Counted from the first letter of the stretch, positions 8,716 through 17,591 are shown. The stretch: DNA of 64,000 nt from Stenotrophomonas sp. ISL-67 (GCF_018612915.1 NZ_JAGGRL010000006.1:186001-250000), one strand, 5' to 3'. Notes: generated by a model from the sequence alone, not told the origin. Program-made: numbers and translations.

Positions 8716-8794
8716 GTCCAACTCCTGCGTTGCGGGTGATGCCACCGTGCGCCGGAGTGTGGTATTTGACAAAACAGTAATCGCAATGCTTTAC

Positions 8795-8809
8795 ATAAGC
8801 AAAACTTAT
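8795..8809. promoter_or_regulatory. LysR-type operator between aceB and lysR
   Basis: ATAAG-N5-CTTAT, a perfect interrupted palindrome that contains the T-N11-A core typical of LysR-family binding sites. It lies 80 bp upstream of the aceB start and 13 bp upstream of the divergent lysR start, as expected for activation of aceB with autorepression. Confidence 0.6.
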
Positions 8810-8821
8810 ATTCGTTACGCC

Positions 8822-9790
8822 ATGCCCACACCGCGACCGCCAAGTCCGCGTTTTTCCTACAAGTCTGACCGGCTCAAACCGCTGCGGGCGTTCTGCCAGA
8901 CGGTGCGGCTGGGCTCAGTCTCACGTGCGGCTGAGGCGCTGTTCGTCAGCCAGCCGGCGATCAGCCAGCAGTTGCAGGCGCTGGAACGCGAATTGGGGGT
9001 GGGCTTGTTCGAGCGCAGCGGACGGCGCCTGGTGCCCAGCCGCGAGGGCCAGCTGCTGTTCGAGATGGCCCAGCCGCTGGTGGAAAGCCTGGACGGGCTG
9101 GAGGCCAGCTTCCGTGACAAGGTCAAAGGCCTGGACGCGGGCGAGCTCAACATTGCCGCCAACAGTTCGACCATTCTGTACCTGCTGCCGCGGATCGTGG
9201 AACGCTTCCGCCAGCGCCACCCGGATGTGCGCCTGACCCTGCACAATGCGATCAGCGCCGACGGCACCGACCTGCTGCGCAGCGACGCGGCCGATCTGGC
9301 GGTGGGCTCGATGACCGAGGTGCCAGCCGACCTGAGCTATGCGCCGGCCTACCGGTTCGAGCAGGTGCTGATCGCCCCGCCCGACCACCCGCTGGCCACC
9401 GCGCCCGAACTGACCCTGCAGGCGATTTCGGCCTACCCGCTGGTGCTGCCCCCGAAACGACAGATCACCTACCGGCTGGTGGACCAGGTGTTTCAGCGCC
9501 AGCGCGTGCCCTACACGGTGGCGCTGGAGGTCGGCGGCTGGGAGGTGATCAAGCAGTACGTGGCGATGGGCATGGGCATTTCGATCGTGCCGGCGCTGTG
9601 CCTCAACGATGCCGACCGCGGCCGGCTGGTGACGCGCTCGATGAGCGCCTGGTTCCCCGAGCGCAGCTACGGGGTGATCGTGCGCCGGGGCCGCTTCCTG
9701 TCGCCGCAGGCACGCGCCTTCATCGAGCTGATCCAGCCGGACCTGTTCAGTCCGCGCAGCTATGATGAAAGCGGTCATTCCGAACGCTGA
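8822..9790 (+). CDS. LysR-family regulator, probably of the glyoxylate shunt
   Basis: A 322-aa protein. The N-terminal winged HTH covers residues ~20-78 (LGSVSRAAEALFVSQPAISQQLQALERELG). The effector-binding domain follows from ~100, with PLATAPELTL and GMGISIVPAL typical of CysB/CynR-like members. There is no obvious Shine-Dalgarno before ATG 8822; an in-frame ATG at 8789 exists but would place the start upstream of the operator. The divergent orientation to aceB and the box in the shared region suggest control of aceB. A second LysR gene begins 9 bp after its stop. The effector is not predictable from sequence. Confidence 0.9.
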   Translation: MPTPRPPSPRFSYKSDRLKPLRAFCQTVRLGSVSRAAEALFVSQPAISQQLQALERELGVGLFERSGRRLVPSREGQLLFEMAQPLVESLDGLEASFRDKVKGLDAGELNIAANSSTILYLLPRIVERFRQRHPDVRLTLHNAISADGTDLLRSDAADLAVGSMTEVPADLSYAPAYRFEQVLIAPPDHPLATAPELTLQAISAYPLVLPPKRQITYRLVDQVFQRQRVPYTVALEVGGWEVIKQYVAMGMGISIVPALCLNDADRGRLVTRSMSAWFPERSYGVIVRRGRFLSPQARAFIELIQPDLFSPRSYDESGHSER

Positions 9791-9799
9791 CGCACTGCC

Positions 9800-10705
9800 A
9801 TGTCGATTGAACTGCGCCACCTGCGCTACTTCCTGGCAGTGGCCGATACGCTGCACTTCGGGCGTGCGGCCGAGCGGCTGGGCATGTCGCAGCCACCGCT
9901 CAGCCAGCAGATCCGCCAGCTGGAAACGCTGCTGGGCGCGCGCCTGTTCCTGCGCAGCAACCGCCGGGTGGAACTCACCGAAGCCGGCCGGGTGCTGCAG
10001 GCGCAGGCCACCGAGGCATTGGCGCGGGTGGACCAGGCCATCGAACTCACCCAGCGCGCGCAGCGCGGCGAAACCGGCGAGCTGCGTATCGGGTTGACCC
10101 GTGCCACGCCGTTGTCCACGCAGATTCCGCGCGCGATCTTCGCCTACCGCCAGCAGTTCCCGCAGGTGCAGTTGAAGCTGCGCGAAATGAACACGCTGCA
10201 GCAGATCGATGCGCTGGTAGCCAATGAGCTGGACGTGGGGCTGATCCGCAAGCGTGCGCTGCCCGCACCGCTGACCTCGCGCAAACTGTTCAGCGACCCG
10301 TTGGCGCTGGTGGTACATGACCAGCACCCGCTGCTGCGCGGCCTGCCCGAGGGCGCACCGCTGGCGCTGCGCCAGTTCGCGCACGAACCGTTCGTGGGCT
10401 TCCTGCGCGAGGTGGGCGCCGGCATCCACGACCACTTCATCGCGCTGTGCCGCAGCGCCGGCTTCACCCCGCGCATCATCCAGGAGGCCGGCGAGGCGTC
10501 CACGCTGATCAGCCTGGCCGCGTCAGGCCTGGGTGTCACGGTGCTGCCGGCGTCGTGCAGCCACATCCATGTGGAAGGCGCGCGCTTCGTGCCGCTGAGT
10601 GATCGCGCGGCGAGTTCGGAAGTGCATGTGGCCTACCGGCGCGGTGGCCCATCGCCGTTGATCACCCACTTCACCCAGCTGCTGCAGGGCGGCTTCAGCG
10701 ACTGA
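9800..10705 (+). CDS. LysR-family regulator (probably of the neighbouring MFS exporter)
   Basis: A 301-aa LysR protein: HTH at ~1-60 (LGMSQPPLSQQIRQLETLLG), then a substrate-binding domain from ~90 (GLTRATPLSTQIPRAIFAYR, ASGLGVTVLPA). It follows the previous LysR gene by 9 bp, so the two may share a transcript, but sequence similarity between them is low outside the HTH. Its 3' end overlaps the 3' end of the convergent MFS gene by 11 bp. E. coli ynfL/ynfM is a similar LysR/MFS pairing, so control of the exporter is a reasonable guess. The inducer is unknown. Confidence 0.9.
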   Translation: MSIELRHLRYFLAVADTLHFGRAAERLGMSQPPLSQQIRQLETLLGARLFLRSNRRVELTEAGRVLQAQATEALARVDQAIELTQRAQRGETGELRIGLTRATPLSTQIPRAIFAYRQQFPQVQLKLREMNTLQQIDALVANELDVGLIRKRALPAPLTSRKLFSDPLALVVHDQHPLLRGLPEGAPLALRQFAHEPFVGFLREVGAGIHDHFIALCRSAGFTPRIIQEAGEASTLISLAASGLGVTVLPASCSHIHVEGARFVPLSDRAASSEVHVAYRRGGPSPLITHFTQLLQGGFSD

Positions 10706-11966
10706 GCGCGAGCGCCGCGGGCAGTGGTTGCGCGCGTCGTCCCAGCCGCCAGGCGATGCTGGCACCGATCGCGGTCAGCACGGCAGTGAAGGCGCAGACG
10801 CCCCACCAGTCCCAGCGGGTGTAGAACACGCCGCCGGCGGCACCGGCCAGGCTGGACCCCAGGTAGTAGGCGAACAGGTACAGCGCCGAGGCTTCGGCGC
10901 GCATCACCCCGGCGCGGCTGCCGACCCAACTGCTGGCCACCGAATGGCCGCCGAAGAAGCCAAACGTGACCAGCGCGATGCCCACCGCCATGCAGCCCAG
11001 CCAGGGCAATGCGAGCATGACGATGCCGAGTGCGATCAACGCGTAGCAGATCCCGAGCACGCGGCCACGGCCATGCCGGGTGGCCTGCTGGCCCATCCAG
11101 GCCGAGCTGAAGGTCCCCACCAGGTACACGCTGAAGATCAGCCCGACCACGGTCTGGCTGAGCCGGTACGGCGGCGCCAGCAGGTGGTAGCCGAGGTAGT
11201 TGTAGAGGGTGACGAACACGCCCATCAGCACGAAGGCGGTGGCGAACAGCCACGGCAGGCCCGGGTCGGCGAACAGCCGGCGCCAGCGCGTGGGCAGTTC
11301 ACGCAGGCCGCCGCGGCGGCTCTGGAAATGGCGCGACGCGGGCAGCTGCATCCACAGCAGCGCGGTGCTGATGACGGCGATCAGCGAGACCGCGCCAATG
11401 CCCCAGCGCCAGCCCCAGTGGTCGGCGACGATGCCGGCGATCAGGCGCCCGCTCATGCCGCCGACCGCATTGCCGCCGATGTACAGGCCCATTGCCAGGC
11501 CCAGCGCGCGGCTGTCCATTTCTTCGACCAGGTAGGTCATCGCCACCGCCGGCACGCCGCTGAGCGCGATGCCGAGCAAAGTGCGCAGTACCAGCAGCGT
11601 GCTCCAGTCGTCGACCATCGCGCTGGCCGCGGACAGCACGGTGGAGGCGAGCAGGGCGGTAATCATCACCCCCCGGCGCCCGAGCCGGTCCGAGATCAAC
11701 CCGGCCACCAGCATCGATACCGCCAGCAGACCGGTGCTGAGCGACAGCGCCAGCGCGCTGTTGGCGGCGGACACGCCGAAGTGGCGGCTGAACTCCGGCA
11801 GCAGCGGCTGCACGGTGTAGAGCAGGCCGAAGGTGGAGAAACCGGCCAGGAACAGCGCCACGGCCGTGCGCCGGAACGCGGGGGTGCCCTGCTCGATGTG
11901 CTGGGAGGGGGTGGACGGGTGGTGGGTGGAACTGCGCTCGGGCAGCGCTGCGGTGTCGCCGTTCAT
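10695..11966 (-). CDS. MFS transporter, YnfM-like efflux permease
   Basis: A 423-aa inner-membrane protein with about twelve hydrophobic segments. The MFS signature GLISDRLGRRGVM lies between helices 2 and 3, and the first helix is FLAGFSTFGLLYTVQPLLPEF-like, as in the YnfM/AraJ drug-efflux group. The first ~30 residues are hydrophilic and low complexity; a later start is possible because no clear ribosome site precedes ATG 11966. It is convergent with the LysR gene and overlaps its end by 11 bp. Upstream lies a hairpin (12056-12086) and a cluster of SMAG repeats. Substrate unknown. Confidence 0.88.
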   Translation of the reverse strand: MNGDTAALPERSSTHHPSTPSQHIEQGTPAFRRTAVALFLAGFSTFGLLYTVQPLLPEFSRHFGVSAANSALALSLSTGLLAVSMLVAGLISDRLGRRGVMITALLASTVLSAASAMVDDWSTLLVLRTLLGIALSGVPAVAMTYLVEEMDSRALGLAMGLYIGGNAVGGMSGRLIAGIVADHWGWRWGIGAVSLIAVISTALLWMQLPASRHFQSRRGGLRELPTRWRRLFADPGLPWLFATAFVLMGVFVTLYNYLGYHLLAPPYRLSQTVVGLIFSVYLVGTFSSAWMGQQATRHGRGRVLGICYALIALGIVMLALPWLGCMAVGIALVTFGFFGGHSVASSWVGSRAGVMRAEASALYLFAYYLGSSLAGAAGGVFYTRWDWWGVCAFTAVLTAIGASIAWRLGRRAQPLPAALALSR

Positions 11967-12055
11967 TGCGTCTGGGCCCGTGGGGGCGGGCCGGTGCGTA
12001 AGGATCAGCGCTCAGGATAGGCAGCGGGTACAGGTCGATCCATAACCTGACGGGT

Positions 12056-12086
12056 CTGGATTGAGATGTTTTACGTATCAATCCAG
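12056..12086. repeat. Inverted repeat upstream of the MFS gene
   Basis: CTGGATTGA (12056-12064) and TCAATCCAG (12078-12086) form a perfect 9-bp inverted repeat with a 13-bp spacer. It is AT-richer than its surroundings and not of SMAG type. It could be an operator for the MFS gene 90 bp away or a terminator for a minus-strand transcript from lepB. Confidence 0.4.
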
Positions 12087-12096
12087 GTTTACGAGG

Positions 12097-12234
12097 GCCG
12101 GCCAACGGCCGGCGCTACCAGTGAGCGACGGTCCCGGTTGGCCGTGGGCCGGGCAGAGCCCGGCGCTACGGCGGCGTTGCGGTGCCCGGCGGATCATGCT
12201 GCGGGCGACCTCGTAGCGCCGGGCTCTGCCCGGC
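12097..12234. repeat. Cluster of three SMAG elements
   Basis: Copies at 12097-12118 and 12148-12169 (both reading GTAG on the minus strand) and 12213-12234 (plus strand). Two subtypes are mixed: CCGGCCGTTGG and CCGGGCTCTGCCC. The last two face each other and could form a longer hairpin downstream of lepB. Confidence 0.8.
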
Positions 12235-12251
12235 CGCTCTTCGCGTCAACC

Positions 12252-12881
12252 TCAGAGCGCCTGCCAGGTGAATCCCTCGCCGCGCCGGTAATACACGCGC
12301 GCCGCCTTGCCATACAGGGCGTTCGCCTCGACCAACCCGAAGTAGCGTCCATCAGCGCTGTTGCCGCGATGGTCGCCCAGCATCAGCACCTTGCCGGCCG
12401 GTACGGTCAGGCCGGCGATGTCCGGGCCACCGCCCTGCCCCAGGTCGAGCTGGGCCAGGGTGCGGCCGAAGTCTTCCACCTCATCGGTGCCAGCCTGTGC
12501 CAGCGGCTGGCCGTTGATGCTCAGGTGACCCTCGCGCAGCTCCACACGGTCGCCGCCAACGGCAGCGATGCGTTTGATCAGGCGGGTGCCGTCCTGCGGC
12601 GAATCGAACACGGCTACGTCGCCGCGCTGCGGCTGGCCGGTATGCAGCAGCTCCACGCCGGTGAACGGCAGGCGCAGGCCATAGGCGCGCATGTCCACCA
12701 CCACGCGGTCGCCGGGCATCAGGGTGTACTGCATGGAACCGCTGGGCACCTGGTAGTGGTTGGCCAGGCTGTCGCGCGCGGCGGCGAGCAGGCCGAGCAT
12801 GACCAGCAGCGGCAGGGCTTCCTTTTTCAGCCAGTGGAGCAGGCCTTTGGGGGCTTCGGCGGCGGGGGCGACCTGGGGCAT
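12252..12881 (-). CDS. lepB: Signal peptidase I
   Basis: A 209-aa membrane protease removing signal peptides on the periplasmic face. One membrane helix (~22-36) is followed by the catalytic box PSGSM with nucleophile Ser49, and by RLIKRIAAVGGD with the general base Lys103; box E reads VLMLGDHRGNSADGRYFG. ATG 12881 has AAGGA 7 nt upstream and is preferred over in-frame ATGs further upstream. It is short for the family and has one predicted N-terminal helix, unlike E. coli LepB. It is not next to lepA, so it may be a second, accessory signal peptidase. Confidence 0.93.
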   Translation of the reverse strand: MPQVAPAAEAPKGLLHWLKKEALPLLVMLGLLAAARDSLANHYQVPSGSMQYTLMPGDRVVVDMRAYGLRLPFTGVELLHTGQPQRGDVAVFDSPQDGTRLIKRIAAVGGDRVELREGHLSINGQPLAQAGTDEVEDFGRTLAQLDLGQGGGPDIAGLTVPAGKVLMLGDHRGNSADGRYFGLVEANALYGKAARVYYRRGEGFTWQAL

Positions 12882-13081
12882 GGGGCGTTCCTTGCGGTGA
12901 GAGAAAGGTGTGACCAGCTGCATGGCCCTGAGTTCCCCGCGTGACGACCAACGGTCGTGCCACCTCACCCTTGAAAGCTACACGTTGTTTACGCCCGGGC
13001 GCCCGGAACGGCATGGATGCTTTATACCCCACGCGCGCATCGTAGCGACACCGCGCCCCGGGCGCTTTGTCGAGATGTTCC

Positions 13082-13486
13082 ATGGCCATCCTGTTGATCC
13101 GGCAACCATCGCCGGAGCCTCTCCCGGCACCGGTCGAGCTGGCCGGGCATGCGGTGCACTGCCAGCACTGCGCCACCCTTCCCGCGCTGGTGCAGTGCCT
13201 GCGGGAGGCACGACACACCGCGCCGGACTGGGTGTTGATTGAACCGGCCGACGCCGATCCATCGCAGTGGGCCGAGCATGGGCATGCGCTGTGCGCGGCG
13301 CTGGATGCGCTGTCGGCGCCCTACATCGAAATGGCGGCCAACGACGACGGCGGGTTGGATGCGCACCTGCATCCGCAGCATGCGCCAGCAGCCACGGTGG
13401 TATGCAGCAGCGGACGCGCCGACGCCTGCCGCTTGTCGCTGGCGATTGCCGAGCGCCGGCTGCTGTCCGCGGCCGGGAGGGCGTGA
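13082..13486 (+). CDS. Degenerate type II dehydroquinase-like protein, first of a pair
   Basis: A 134-aa protein beginning MAILLIRQPSP, with the alternating hydrophobic strands and helices of a small flavodoxin-like fold. Layout and length (~140 aa) resemble type II 3-dehydroquinate dehydratase: an N-terminal ILLI strand, WVLIEPADAD where AroQ has the INPGAYTH strand, APYIEMAAND in place of the PVIEVHLSN strand, and a C-terminal ADACRLSLAIAE helix. None of the AroQ active-site residues (Tyr of the lid, Asn/His/Arg) is conserved, so it is unlikely to be a dehydratase. The next gene starts 4 bp downstream and has the same layout. Function unknown. Confidence 0.6.
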   Translation: MAILLIRQPSPEPLPAPVELAGHAVHCQHCATLPALVQCLREARHTAPDWVLIEPADADPSQWAEHGHALCAALDALSAPYIEMAANDDGGLDAHLHPQHAPAATVVCSSGRADACRLSLAIAERRLLSAAGRA

Positions 13487-13489
13487 GCG

Positions 13490-13933
13490 ATGTCGATTTT
13501 CATCATCCGTGGCCCGGAAGCGGCCGGGCAGTTGATCCGCACGGCGCAGCCGTTGCCGCCGCCGGTGTTGAAGGCGCTGGTGCACCGTGCCATCGAGGCC
13601 GGCACCACCGTGGCGATCCGCGCGTGTGGTTCGGAGCAGGAACTGCTGGATGCGTTGCGCGTGGCCGACCACAGCCGGGGCGAGGTGACGCTGCTGGATC
13701 CGGGTGCGTGCGTGGGCAGTACGCGGTTGCAGCGGTTGCTGCCGCATCTGCATAACGCCTACGTGGAGGTGCATGACGATGACAGCGCGGCGCCGGAAGC
13801 GTGCCTGCCGGAGGATGTGGGGCAGCGCATCGGTGTGGCGCATGGCTACTGCGCGCAGAGTTACATGCACGCGCTGGAGATCGCATTGGATCACCTGGGG
13901 TGTAGCGAGGTGGGGTATCGGGTGGGGACGTAG
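13490..13933 (+). CDS. Degenerate type II dehydroquinase (AroQ-like) protein, second of a pair
   Basis: A 147-aa protein that keeps AroQ landmarks better than its upstream neighbour: IFIIRGPEA in place of ILVLNGPNLN, VTLLDPGACVGS in place of INPGAYTHTS, NAYVEVHDDD in place of PVIEVHLSN, and GVAHGYCAQSYMHALEIAL matching the C-terminal GLGxxGYLLAL helix. The flexible lid with the catalytic Arg and Tyr is replaced and the second catalytic His is missing. I infer an inactive or repurposed AroQ paralogue. It starts 4 bp after the previous stop, so the pair is translationally coupled and may form a hetero-oligomer. A strong terminator follows. Confidence 0.65.
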   Translation: MSIFIIRGPEAAGQLIRTAQPLPPPVLKALVHRAIEAGTTVAIRACGSEQELLDALRVADHSRGEVTLLDPGACVGSTRLQRLLPHLHNAYVEVHDDDSAAPEACLPEDVGQRIGVAHGYCAQSYMHALEIALDHLGCSEVGYRVGT

Positions 13934-13968
13934 AGTCGGTTCCCAAACGACCGCACGTAAATGAAAAA

Positions 13969-14033
13969 CGCCCGGTGACGCATGAACCGAAAACGGAGGC
14001 GTCTCTCCGTTCGCGGTCATGCGTTACCGGGCG
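13969..14033. terminator. Long bidirectional hairpin terminator
   Basis: A 17-bp stem (13969-13985 with 14017-14033, one G-T pair) enclosing a second 6-bp stem ACGGAG/CTCCGT. It lies between the convergent AroQ-like pair and the M3 peptidase. An AAAAA run precedes the left arm, giving a T-tract for minus-strand transcripts. Confidence 0.75.
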
Positions 14034-14091
14034 TGGCGTTGCTATCGGCAGTCGTCTTGCGACCGACCCTACCGATCGGGCATCGCGGTCG

Positions 14092-16248
14092 TCATTTCAA
14101 CCCGCGGTTCACCAGCAGCGGTTCCACCGACGGGTCCTTGCCGCGGAATTCGCGGTACAGGTCGGCCAGCTCGACGCTGTTGCCACGCGACAGGATCTTG
14201 TCGCGGAATACCTGGCCGTTTCCCGGGGTCAGGCCGCCATGCTCCTTGAACCACTCAAACGAGTCGTGATCCAGCACTTCGGCCCAGAAATAGGCGTAGT
14301 AACCGGCCGAGTAGCCGCCACCCCAGATGTGGTCGAAATACGTGGTGCGGTAACGCGGCGGCACCTGCGCCAGGTCGACCTTGAACTTCTTCAGCGCGGC
14401 TGCTTCAAACGGTGCCACGTCCTGCAGCTTGGCGTCGGCCGGCTGGGTGTGCCAGGCCAGGTCGAGCAGTGCGGCCGACAGGTACTCGGTGGTCGCGTAG
14501 CCCTGGTTGAAGGTACGTGCCTTGAGGATCTTGTCGACCAGCGCCTGCGGCATCGGTTCGCCGGTCTTGTAGTTCTTGGCATAGTTGGCGAACACCTTCG
14601 GGTCCAGCGCCCAGTGCTCGTTGAACTGCGAGGGGAATTCGACGAAGTCACGCGAGGTGCTGGTGCCGGCGATAGACGGGTATTTCACGTTCGAGAACAT
14701 GCCGTGCAGTGCATGGCCGAACTCATGGAACATGGTGGTGACGTCGTCGAAGCTCAGCAGCGCCGGCTGGCCGGCAGCGGGCTTGGTGAAATTGCAGACG
14801 TTGTAGATCACCGGCTTGGCGCCGGTCAGGCCGTTCTGCTCGACGAACACATCCATCCAGGCGCCGCCGGACTTGCTGTCGCGCTTGAAATAGTCGGTGT
14901 AGAACAGCGCCAGCGAGGTGCCGTCCTTGTCGAACACTTCATACACCTTCATGTCCGGGTGGTAGGTCGGAATGTCGGTGCGCGGCTTGAAGGTGATGCC
15001 GTACAGCTGCGTGGCGGCGTAGAAGACGCCGTTCTGCAGCACGTTGTCCATTTCGAAGTACGGCTTGATCTGCGATTCGTCCAGGTCGTACTGCGCCTTG
15101 CGCACCTGTTCGGCGTAGAAGTCCCAATCCGAGGCGGCCAGCTGGAAACCACCCTTCTGGGCGTCGATCACCTTCTGCATCTCGGTGATTTCGCCACGCG
15201 CCTTGCTGGTGGCAGCCGGCACCGTGTCGGTCAGCAGCTTGAGCGCGGCGGCCGGGGTCTTGGCCATCTGGTCGGCCAGGCTGTAGGCGGCGTAGTTCTC
15301 GAAGCCCAGCAGCTTGGCTTTCTGCGCACGCAGTTGGGCCAGGCGCTGCACGGTTTCGCGGGTGTCGTTGGCATCGCCACGCTCGGCACGGGTTTCCGAG
15401 GCCTTGAGCACGGCCGCGCGCTGGTCGCGGTCGGTCAGCGAGGCCAGCACCGGCTGCTGGGTGGTGTTCTGCAGCGGCAACAGGAACTTGCCTTCCAGGT
15501 TGCGCGCCTTGGCATCGGCAGCCGCGGTGTTGATTTCTTCTTCGCTCAGCCCAGCCAGTTTGGCTTTGTCGTCCACGACCACGGCGGCGGCGGCGGTGGC
15601 GGCGACCAGGCGGGTGTGGAACTTGGTGGCCAGCGTGGTTTCTTCCACGTTGAGCTTGCGCAGGCTGGCCTTGTCGGCATCATTGAGCTGCGCACCGGCG
15701 CGCACGAATTCCTGGTAATCGCGTTCAACCAGCCGCGTCTGCACCGGGTCCAGGCCGAGCGAGGCGCGCTGGTCGTAAATGGTCTTGATGCGCGCGAACA
15801 GCTTCGGGTCCAGGCTGATTTCATCCTGGTGTTCGGCCAGCTTCGGTGCGACTTCTTCCTGGATCTTCTGGCGCGCTTCGTTGGTATCGGCCTGGACCAG
15901 GCCGAAGAACACGCGCGACACGCGGTCCAGCGTTTCGCCGCCGCGCTCAAGCGCTTCGATGGTGTTGTCGAAGGTGGCCGGTTCGGGGTTGTCGGCGATC
16001 TTGCGCACGTCGGCCAGGTGCTGCTTCATGCCTTCGTTGAAGGCCGGCAGGTAGTCACTGTCCTTGATGCGGTCGAAAGGCGGCGCCTGGAACGGCAGCG
16101 TGCTGGCGCTCAGCAGGGGGTTGGTGGAGGCGTCGGCCGGCTGCTGCGCAGCGGGGGTCTGGGCGTCGGACACGGGGGTGGACTCCTTGCCGGAACAGGC
16201 CGCCAGCGCCAGGCTGATGGCGGCGGCCAAGATAACGGTACGCGACAT
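14092..16248 (-). CDS. dcp: M3-family metallopeptidase (peptidyl-dipeptidase Dcp-like), lipoprotein signal
   Basis: A 718-aa zinc peptidase. The N-terminus MSRTVILAAAISLALAAC is a lipoprotein signal with the lipobox cysteine at 18, so the enzyme is probably anchored in the periplasm. The zinc motif FHEFGHALHG lies near residue ~515, and the third ligand region follows (FVEFPSQFNEHWA). It would release dipeptides or degrade short peptides. ATG 16248 is chosen because AGGAG lies 8 nt upstream and the signal peptide starts there. Its 3' end faces the AroQ-like pair across a hairpin. No truncation seen. Confidence 0.92.
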   Translation of the reverse strand: MSRTVILAAAISLALAACSGKESTPVSDAQTPAAQQPADASTNPLLSASTLPFQAPPFDRIKDSDYLPAFNEGMKQHLADVRKIADNPEPATFDNTIEALERGGETLDRVSRVFFGLVQADTNEARQKIQEEVAPKLAEHQDEISLDPKLFARIKTIYDQRASLGLDPVQTRLVERDYQEFVRAGAQLNDADKASLRKLNVEETTLATKFHTRLVAATAAAAVVVDDKAKLAGLSEEEINTAAADAKARNLEGKFLLPLQNTTQQPVLASLTDRDQRAAVLKASETRAERGDANDTRETVQRLAQLRAQKAKLLGFENYAAYSLADQMAKTPAAALKLLTDTVPAATSKARGEITEMQKVIDAQKGGFQLAASDWDFYAEQVRKAQYDLDESQIKPYFEMDNVLQNGVFYAATQLYGITFKPRTDIPTYHPDMKVYEVFDKDGTSLALFYTDYFKRDSKSGGAWMDVFVEQNGLTGAKPVIYNVCNFTKPAAGQPALLSFDDVTTMFHEFGHALHGMFSNVKYPSIAGTSTSRDFVEFPSQFNEHWALDPKVFANYAKNYKTGEPMPQALVDKILKARTFNQGYATTEYLSAALLDLAWHTQPADAKLQDVAPFEAAALKKFKVDLAQVPPRYRTTYFDHIWGGGYSAGYYAYFWAEVLDHDSFEWFKEHGGLTPGNGQVFRDKILSRGNSVELADLYREFRGKDPSVEPLLVNRGLK

Positions 16249-16353
16249 GAAACGGGCTCCTGGAATGAGGTGACGCGGCACACAACCGCAGCCGATCACC
16301 CTACTCCCATTGCCCGCGCCCGGCATGTGCCGGACGTGGCGCCTGGGCTTGCC

Positions 16354-16914
16354 TCAGGCGGTGCCGCGGTTCTTGCCCTGCCAGGGGCGGTAGTACTCGC
16401 GGATGGCGGCCATGTCGGCCACGTCGTCGCCGGTGGAGTAGAACAGCGGGCCAATGCCGATGGTCTTTTCCGGGTAGTGGAAGTAGCAGGCCAGCACCGG
16501 CACGTCGGCCATCCGGGCGATCTTCAGGAAGCCGGCTTTCCAGCTCGTCACCGCCTTGCGGGTGCCCTCGGGGGTGATGGCGTACCACAGGCGGTCGGAA
16601 TTGCGCAGCAGGCTGACCGCCTGCTCCACCGTGCCCTGTGGCGAGCTGCGGTCCAGCGGGATCACCCCCAGGGTGCGCAGCAGCGGCGACAGCGGCCACC
16701 AGAACAGCGAGGCCTTGCCCAGCACCTTCACCTGCATGCCCAGCGCGATCTTGGCCGCCATGCCCCAGAATCCATCCCAGTTGGACGAGTGCGGGGCGAC
16801 GATGAAGACCAGCTTGGGCACGTCCGGGAAGGTGCCGGTGACTTTCCAGCCGCCCAGGCGCAGCGTGCAGCGTGCCAGCCAGCGCAGGAAACGGTTCGGT
16901 TTGACCTGCGGCAT
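16354..16914 (-). CDS. 1-acyl-glycerol-3-phosphate acyltransferase-family protein (PlsC-like)
   Basis: A 186-aa protein with the acyltransferase motifs PHSSNWDG (HX4D, catalytic His and Asp) and TPEGTRK (phosphate-binding EGTR box), in the order and spacing of the PlsC superfamily. It is shorter than PlsC and has little membrane sequence, like the small acyltransferases that modify lipids or hemolysin-type substrates. ATG 16914 is used. A TTG nearer to the arfB stop, preceded by GGGAG, would add 13 residues and couple translation to arfB. Substrate unknown. Confidence 0.85.
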   Translation of the reverse strand: MPQVKPNRFLRWLARCTLRLGGWKVTGTFPDVPKLVFIVAPHSSNWDGFWGMAAKIALGMQVKVLGKASLFWWPLSPLLRTLGVIPLDRSSPQGTVEQAVSLLRNSDRLWYAITPEGTRKAVTSWKAGFLKIARMADVPVLACYFHYPEKTIGIGPLFYSTGDDVADMAAIREYYRPWQGKNRGTA

Positions 16915-16960
16915 GTTGGGCGGCACGGCCGGCAGCAGCGGACTTCGGTTGTTCAAGCAA

Positions 16961-17392
16961 TCACTCCCAATTGCGTGTGGTGCGGCCGCGCTTGATCTGC
17001 GCGCGGCCCTTTTTTTCATCCAGCCGGCGCAGCTTGGAGCCGTATGAAGGCTTGGTCGCCACGCGCGGCTTGGGCACGCTGAGGCTGGCCTGGATGAAGG
17101 TGGCCAGGCGTTCGCGCGCATCTTCGCGGTTGCGGTCCTGGGTGCGGAAACGCTGGGCATCGATGACCAGCACGCCCTCGCCGGTCATGCGCCGGTCGCG
17201 CCGCGCCAGCAGGCGGGTGCGCAGCGGCTCGGGCAGCGAGGGCGAGCCGGCCACGTCGAACCGCAGCTCGACGGCGCTGGACACTTTGTTCACGTTCTGC
17301 CCGCCGGCCCCGCTGGCGCGCACGAAACGTTCGACGATCTCCGTGTCCGGAATCGCCAGGTGCGCGTTGATGGTGACAGGCCCGTTTCCCAT
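16961..17392 (-). CDS. arfB: Alternative ribosome-rescue factor ArfB (GGQ peptidyl-tRNA hydrolase)
   Basis: A 143-aa protein. Residues ~27-35 carry ASGAGGQNVNK, the GGQ motif that hydrolyses peptidyl-tRNA in stalled ribosomes. The basic C-terminal tail (KLRRLDEKKGRAQIKRGR) is the part that in ArfB/YaeJ inserts into the empty mRNA channel. Length equals E. coli ArfB (~140). ATG 17392 gives the usual start; longer reading frames exist but have no family counterpart. It is followed by the acyltransferase gene on the same strand. Confidence 0.93.
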   Translation of the reverse strand: MGNGPVTINAHLAIPDTEIVERFVRASGAGGQNVNKVSSAVELRFDVAGSPSLPEPLRTRLLARRDRRMTGEGVLVIDAQRFRTQDRNREDARERLATFIQASLSVPKPRVATKPSYGSKLRRLDEKKGRAQIKRGRTTRNWE

Positions 17393-17591
17393 GGGCGGCA
17401 TTGTAAAGGCAGTATCGCTGCCTGAGGTGACCGCAATGTTCACCAATGACGCCGATAAGGCATACAAAAGCCGGGTACGGGCTGGAATCGACCGCCCGGT
17501 CGCGGGCGCGGCGGCGGTTGCAACGCACGCACGGCCGCTTGACCGCATCAAAGGTATGCTCGGCGTTCCATGCAACGCAGGATGCACGTAC

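Noticed and set aside
13975..16995. 1006-codon plus-strand frame
   Set aside because: Antisense to the M3 peptidase and acyltransferase genes, which have catalytic motifs; no protein-like features of its own.
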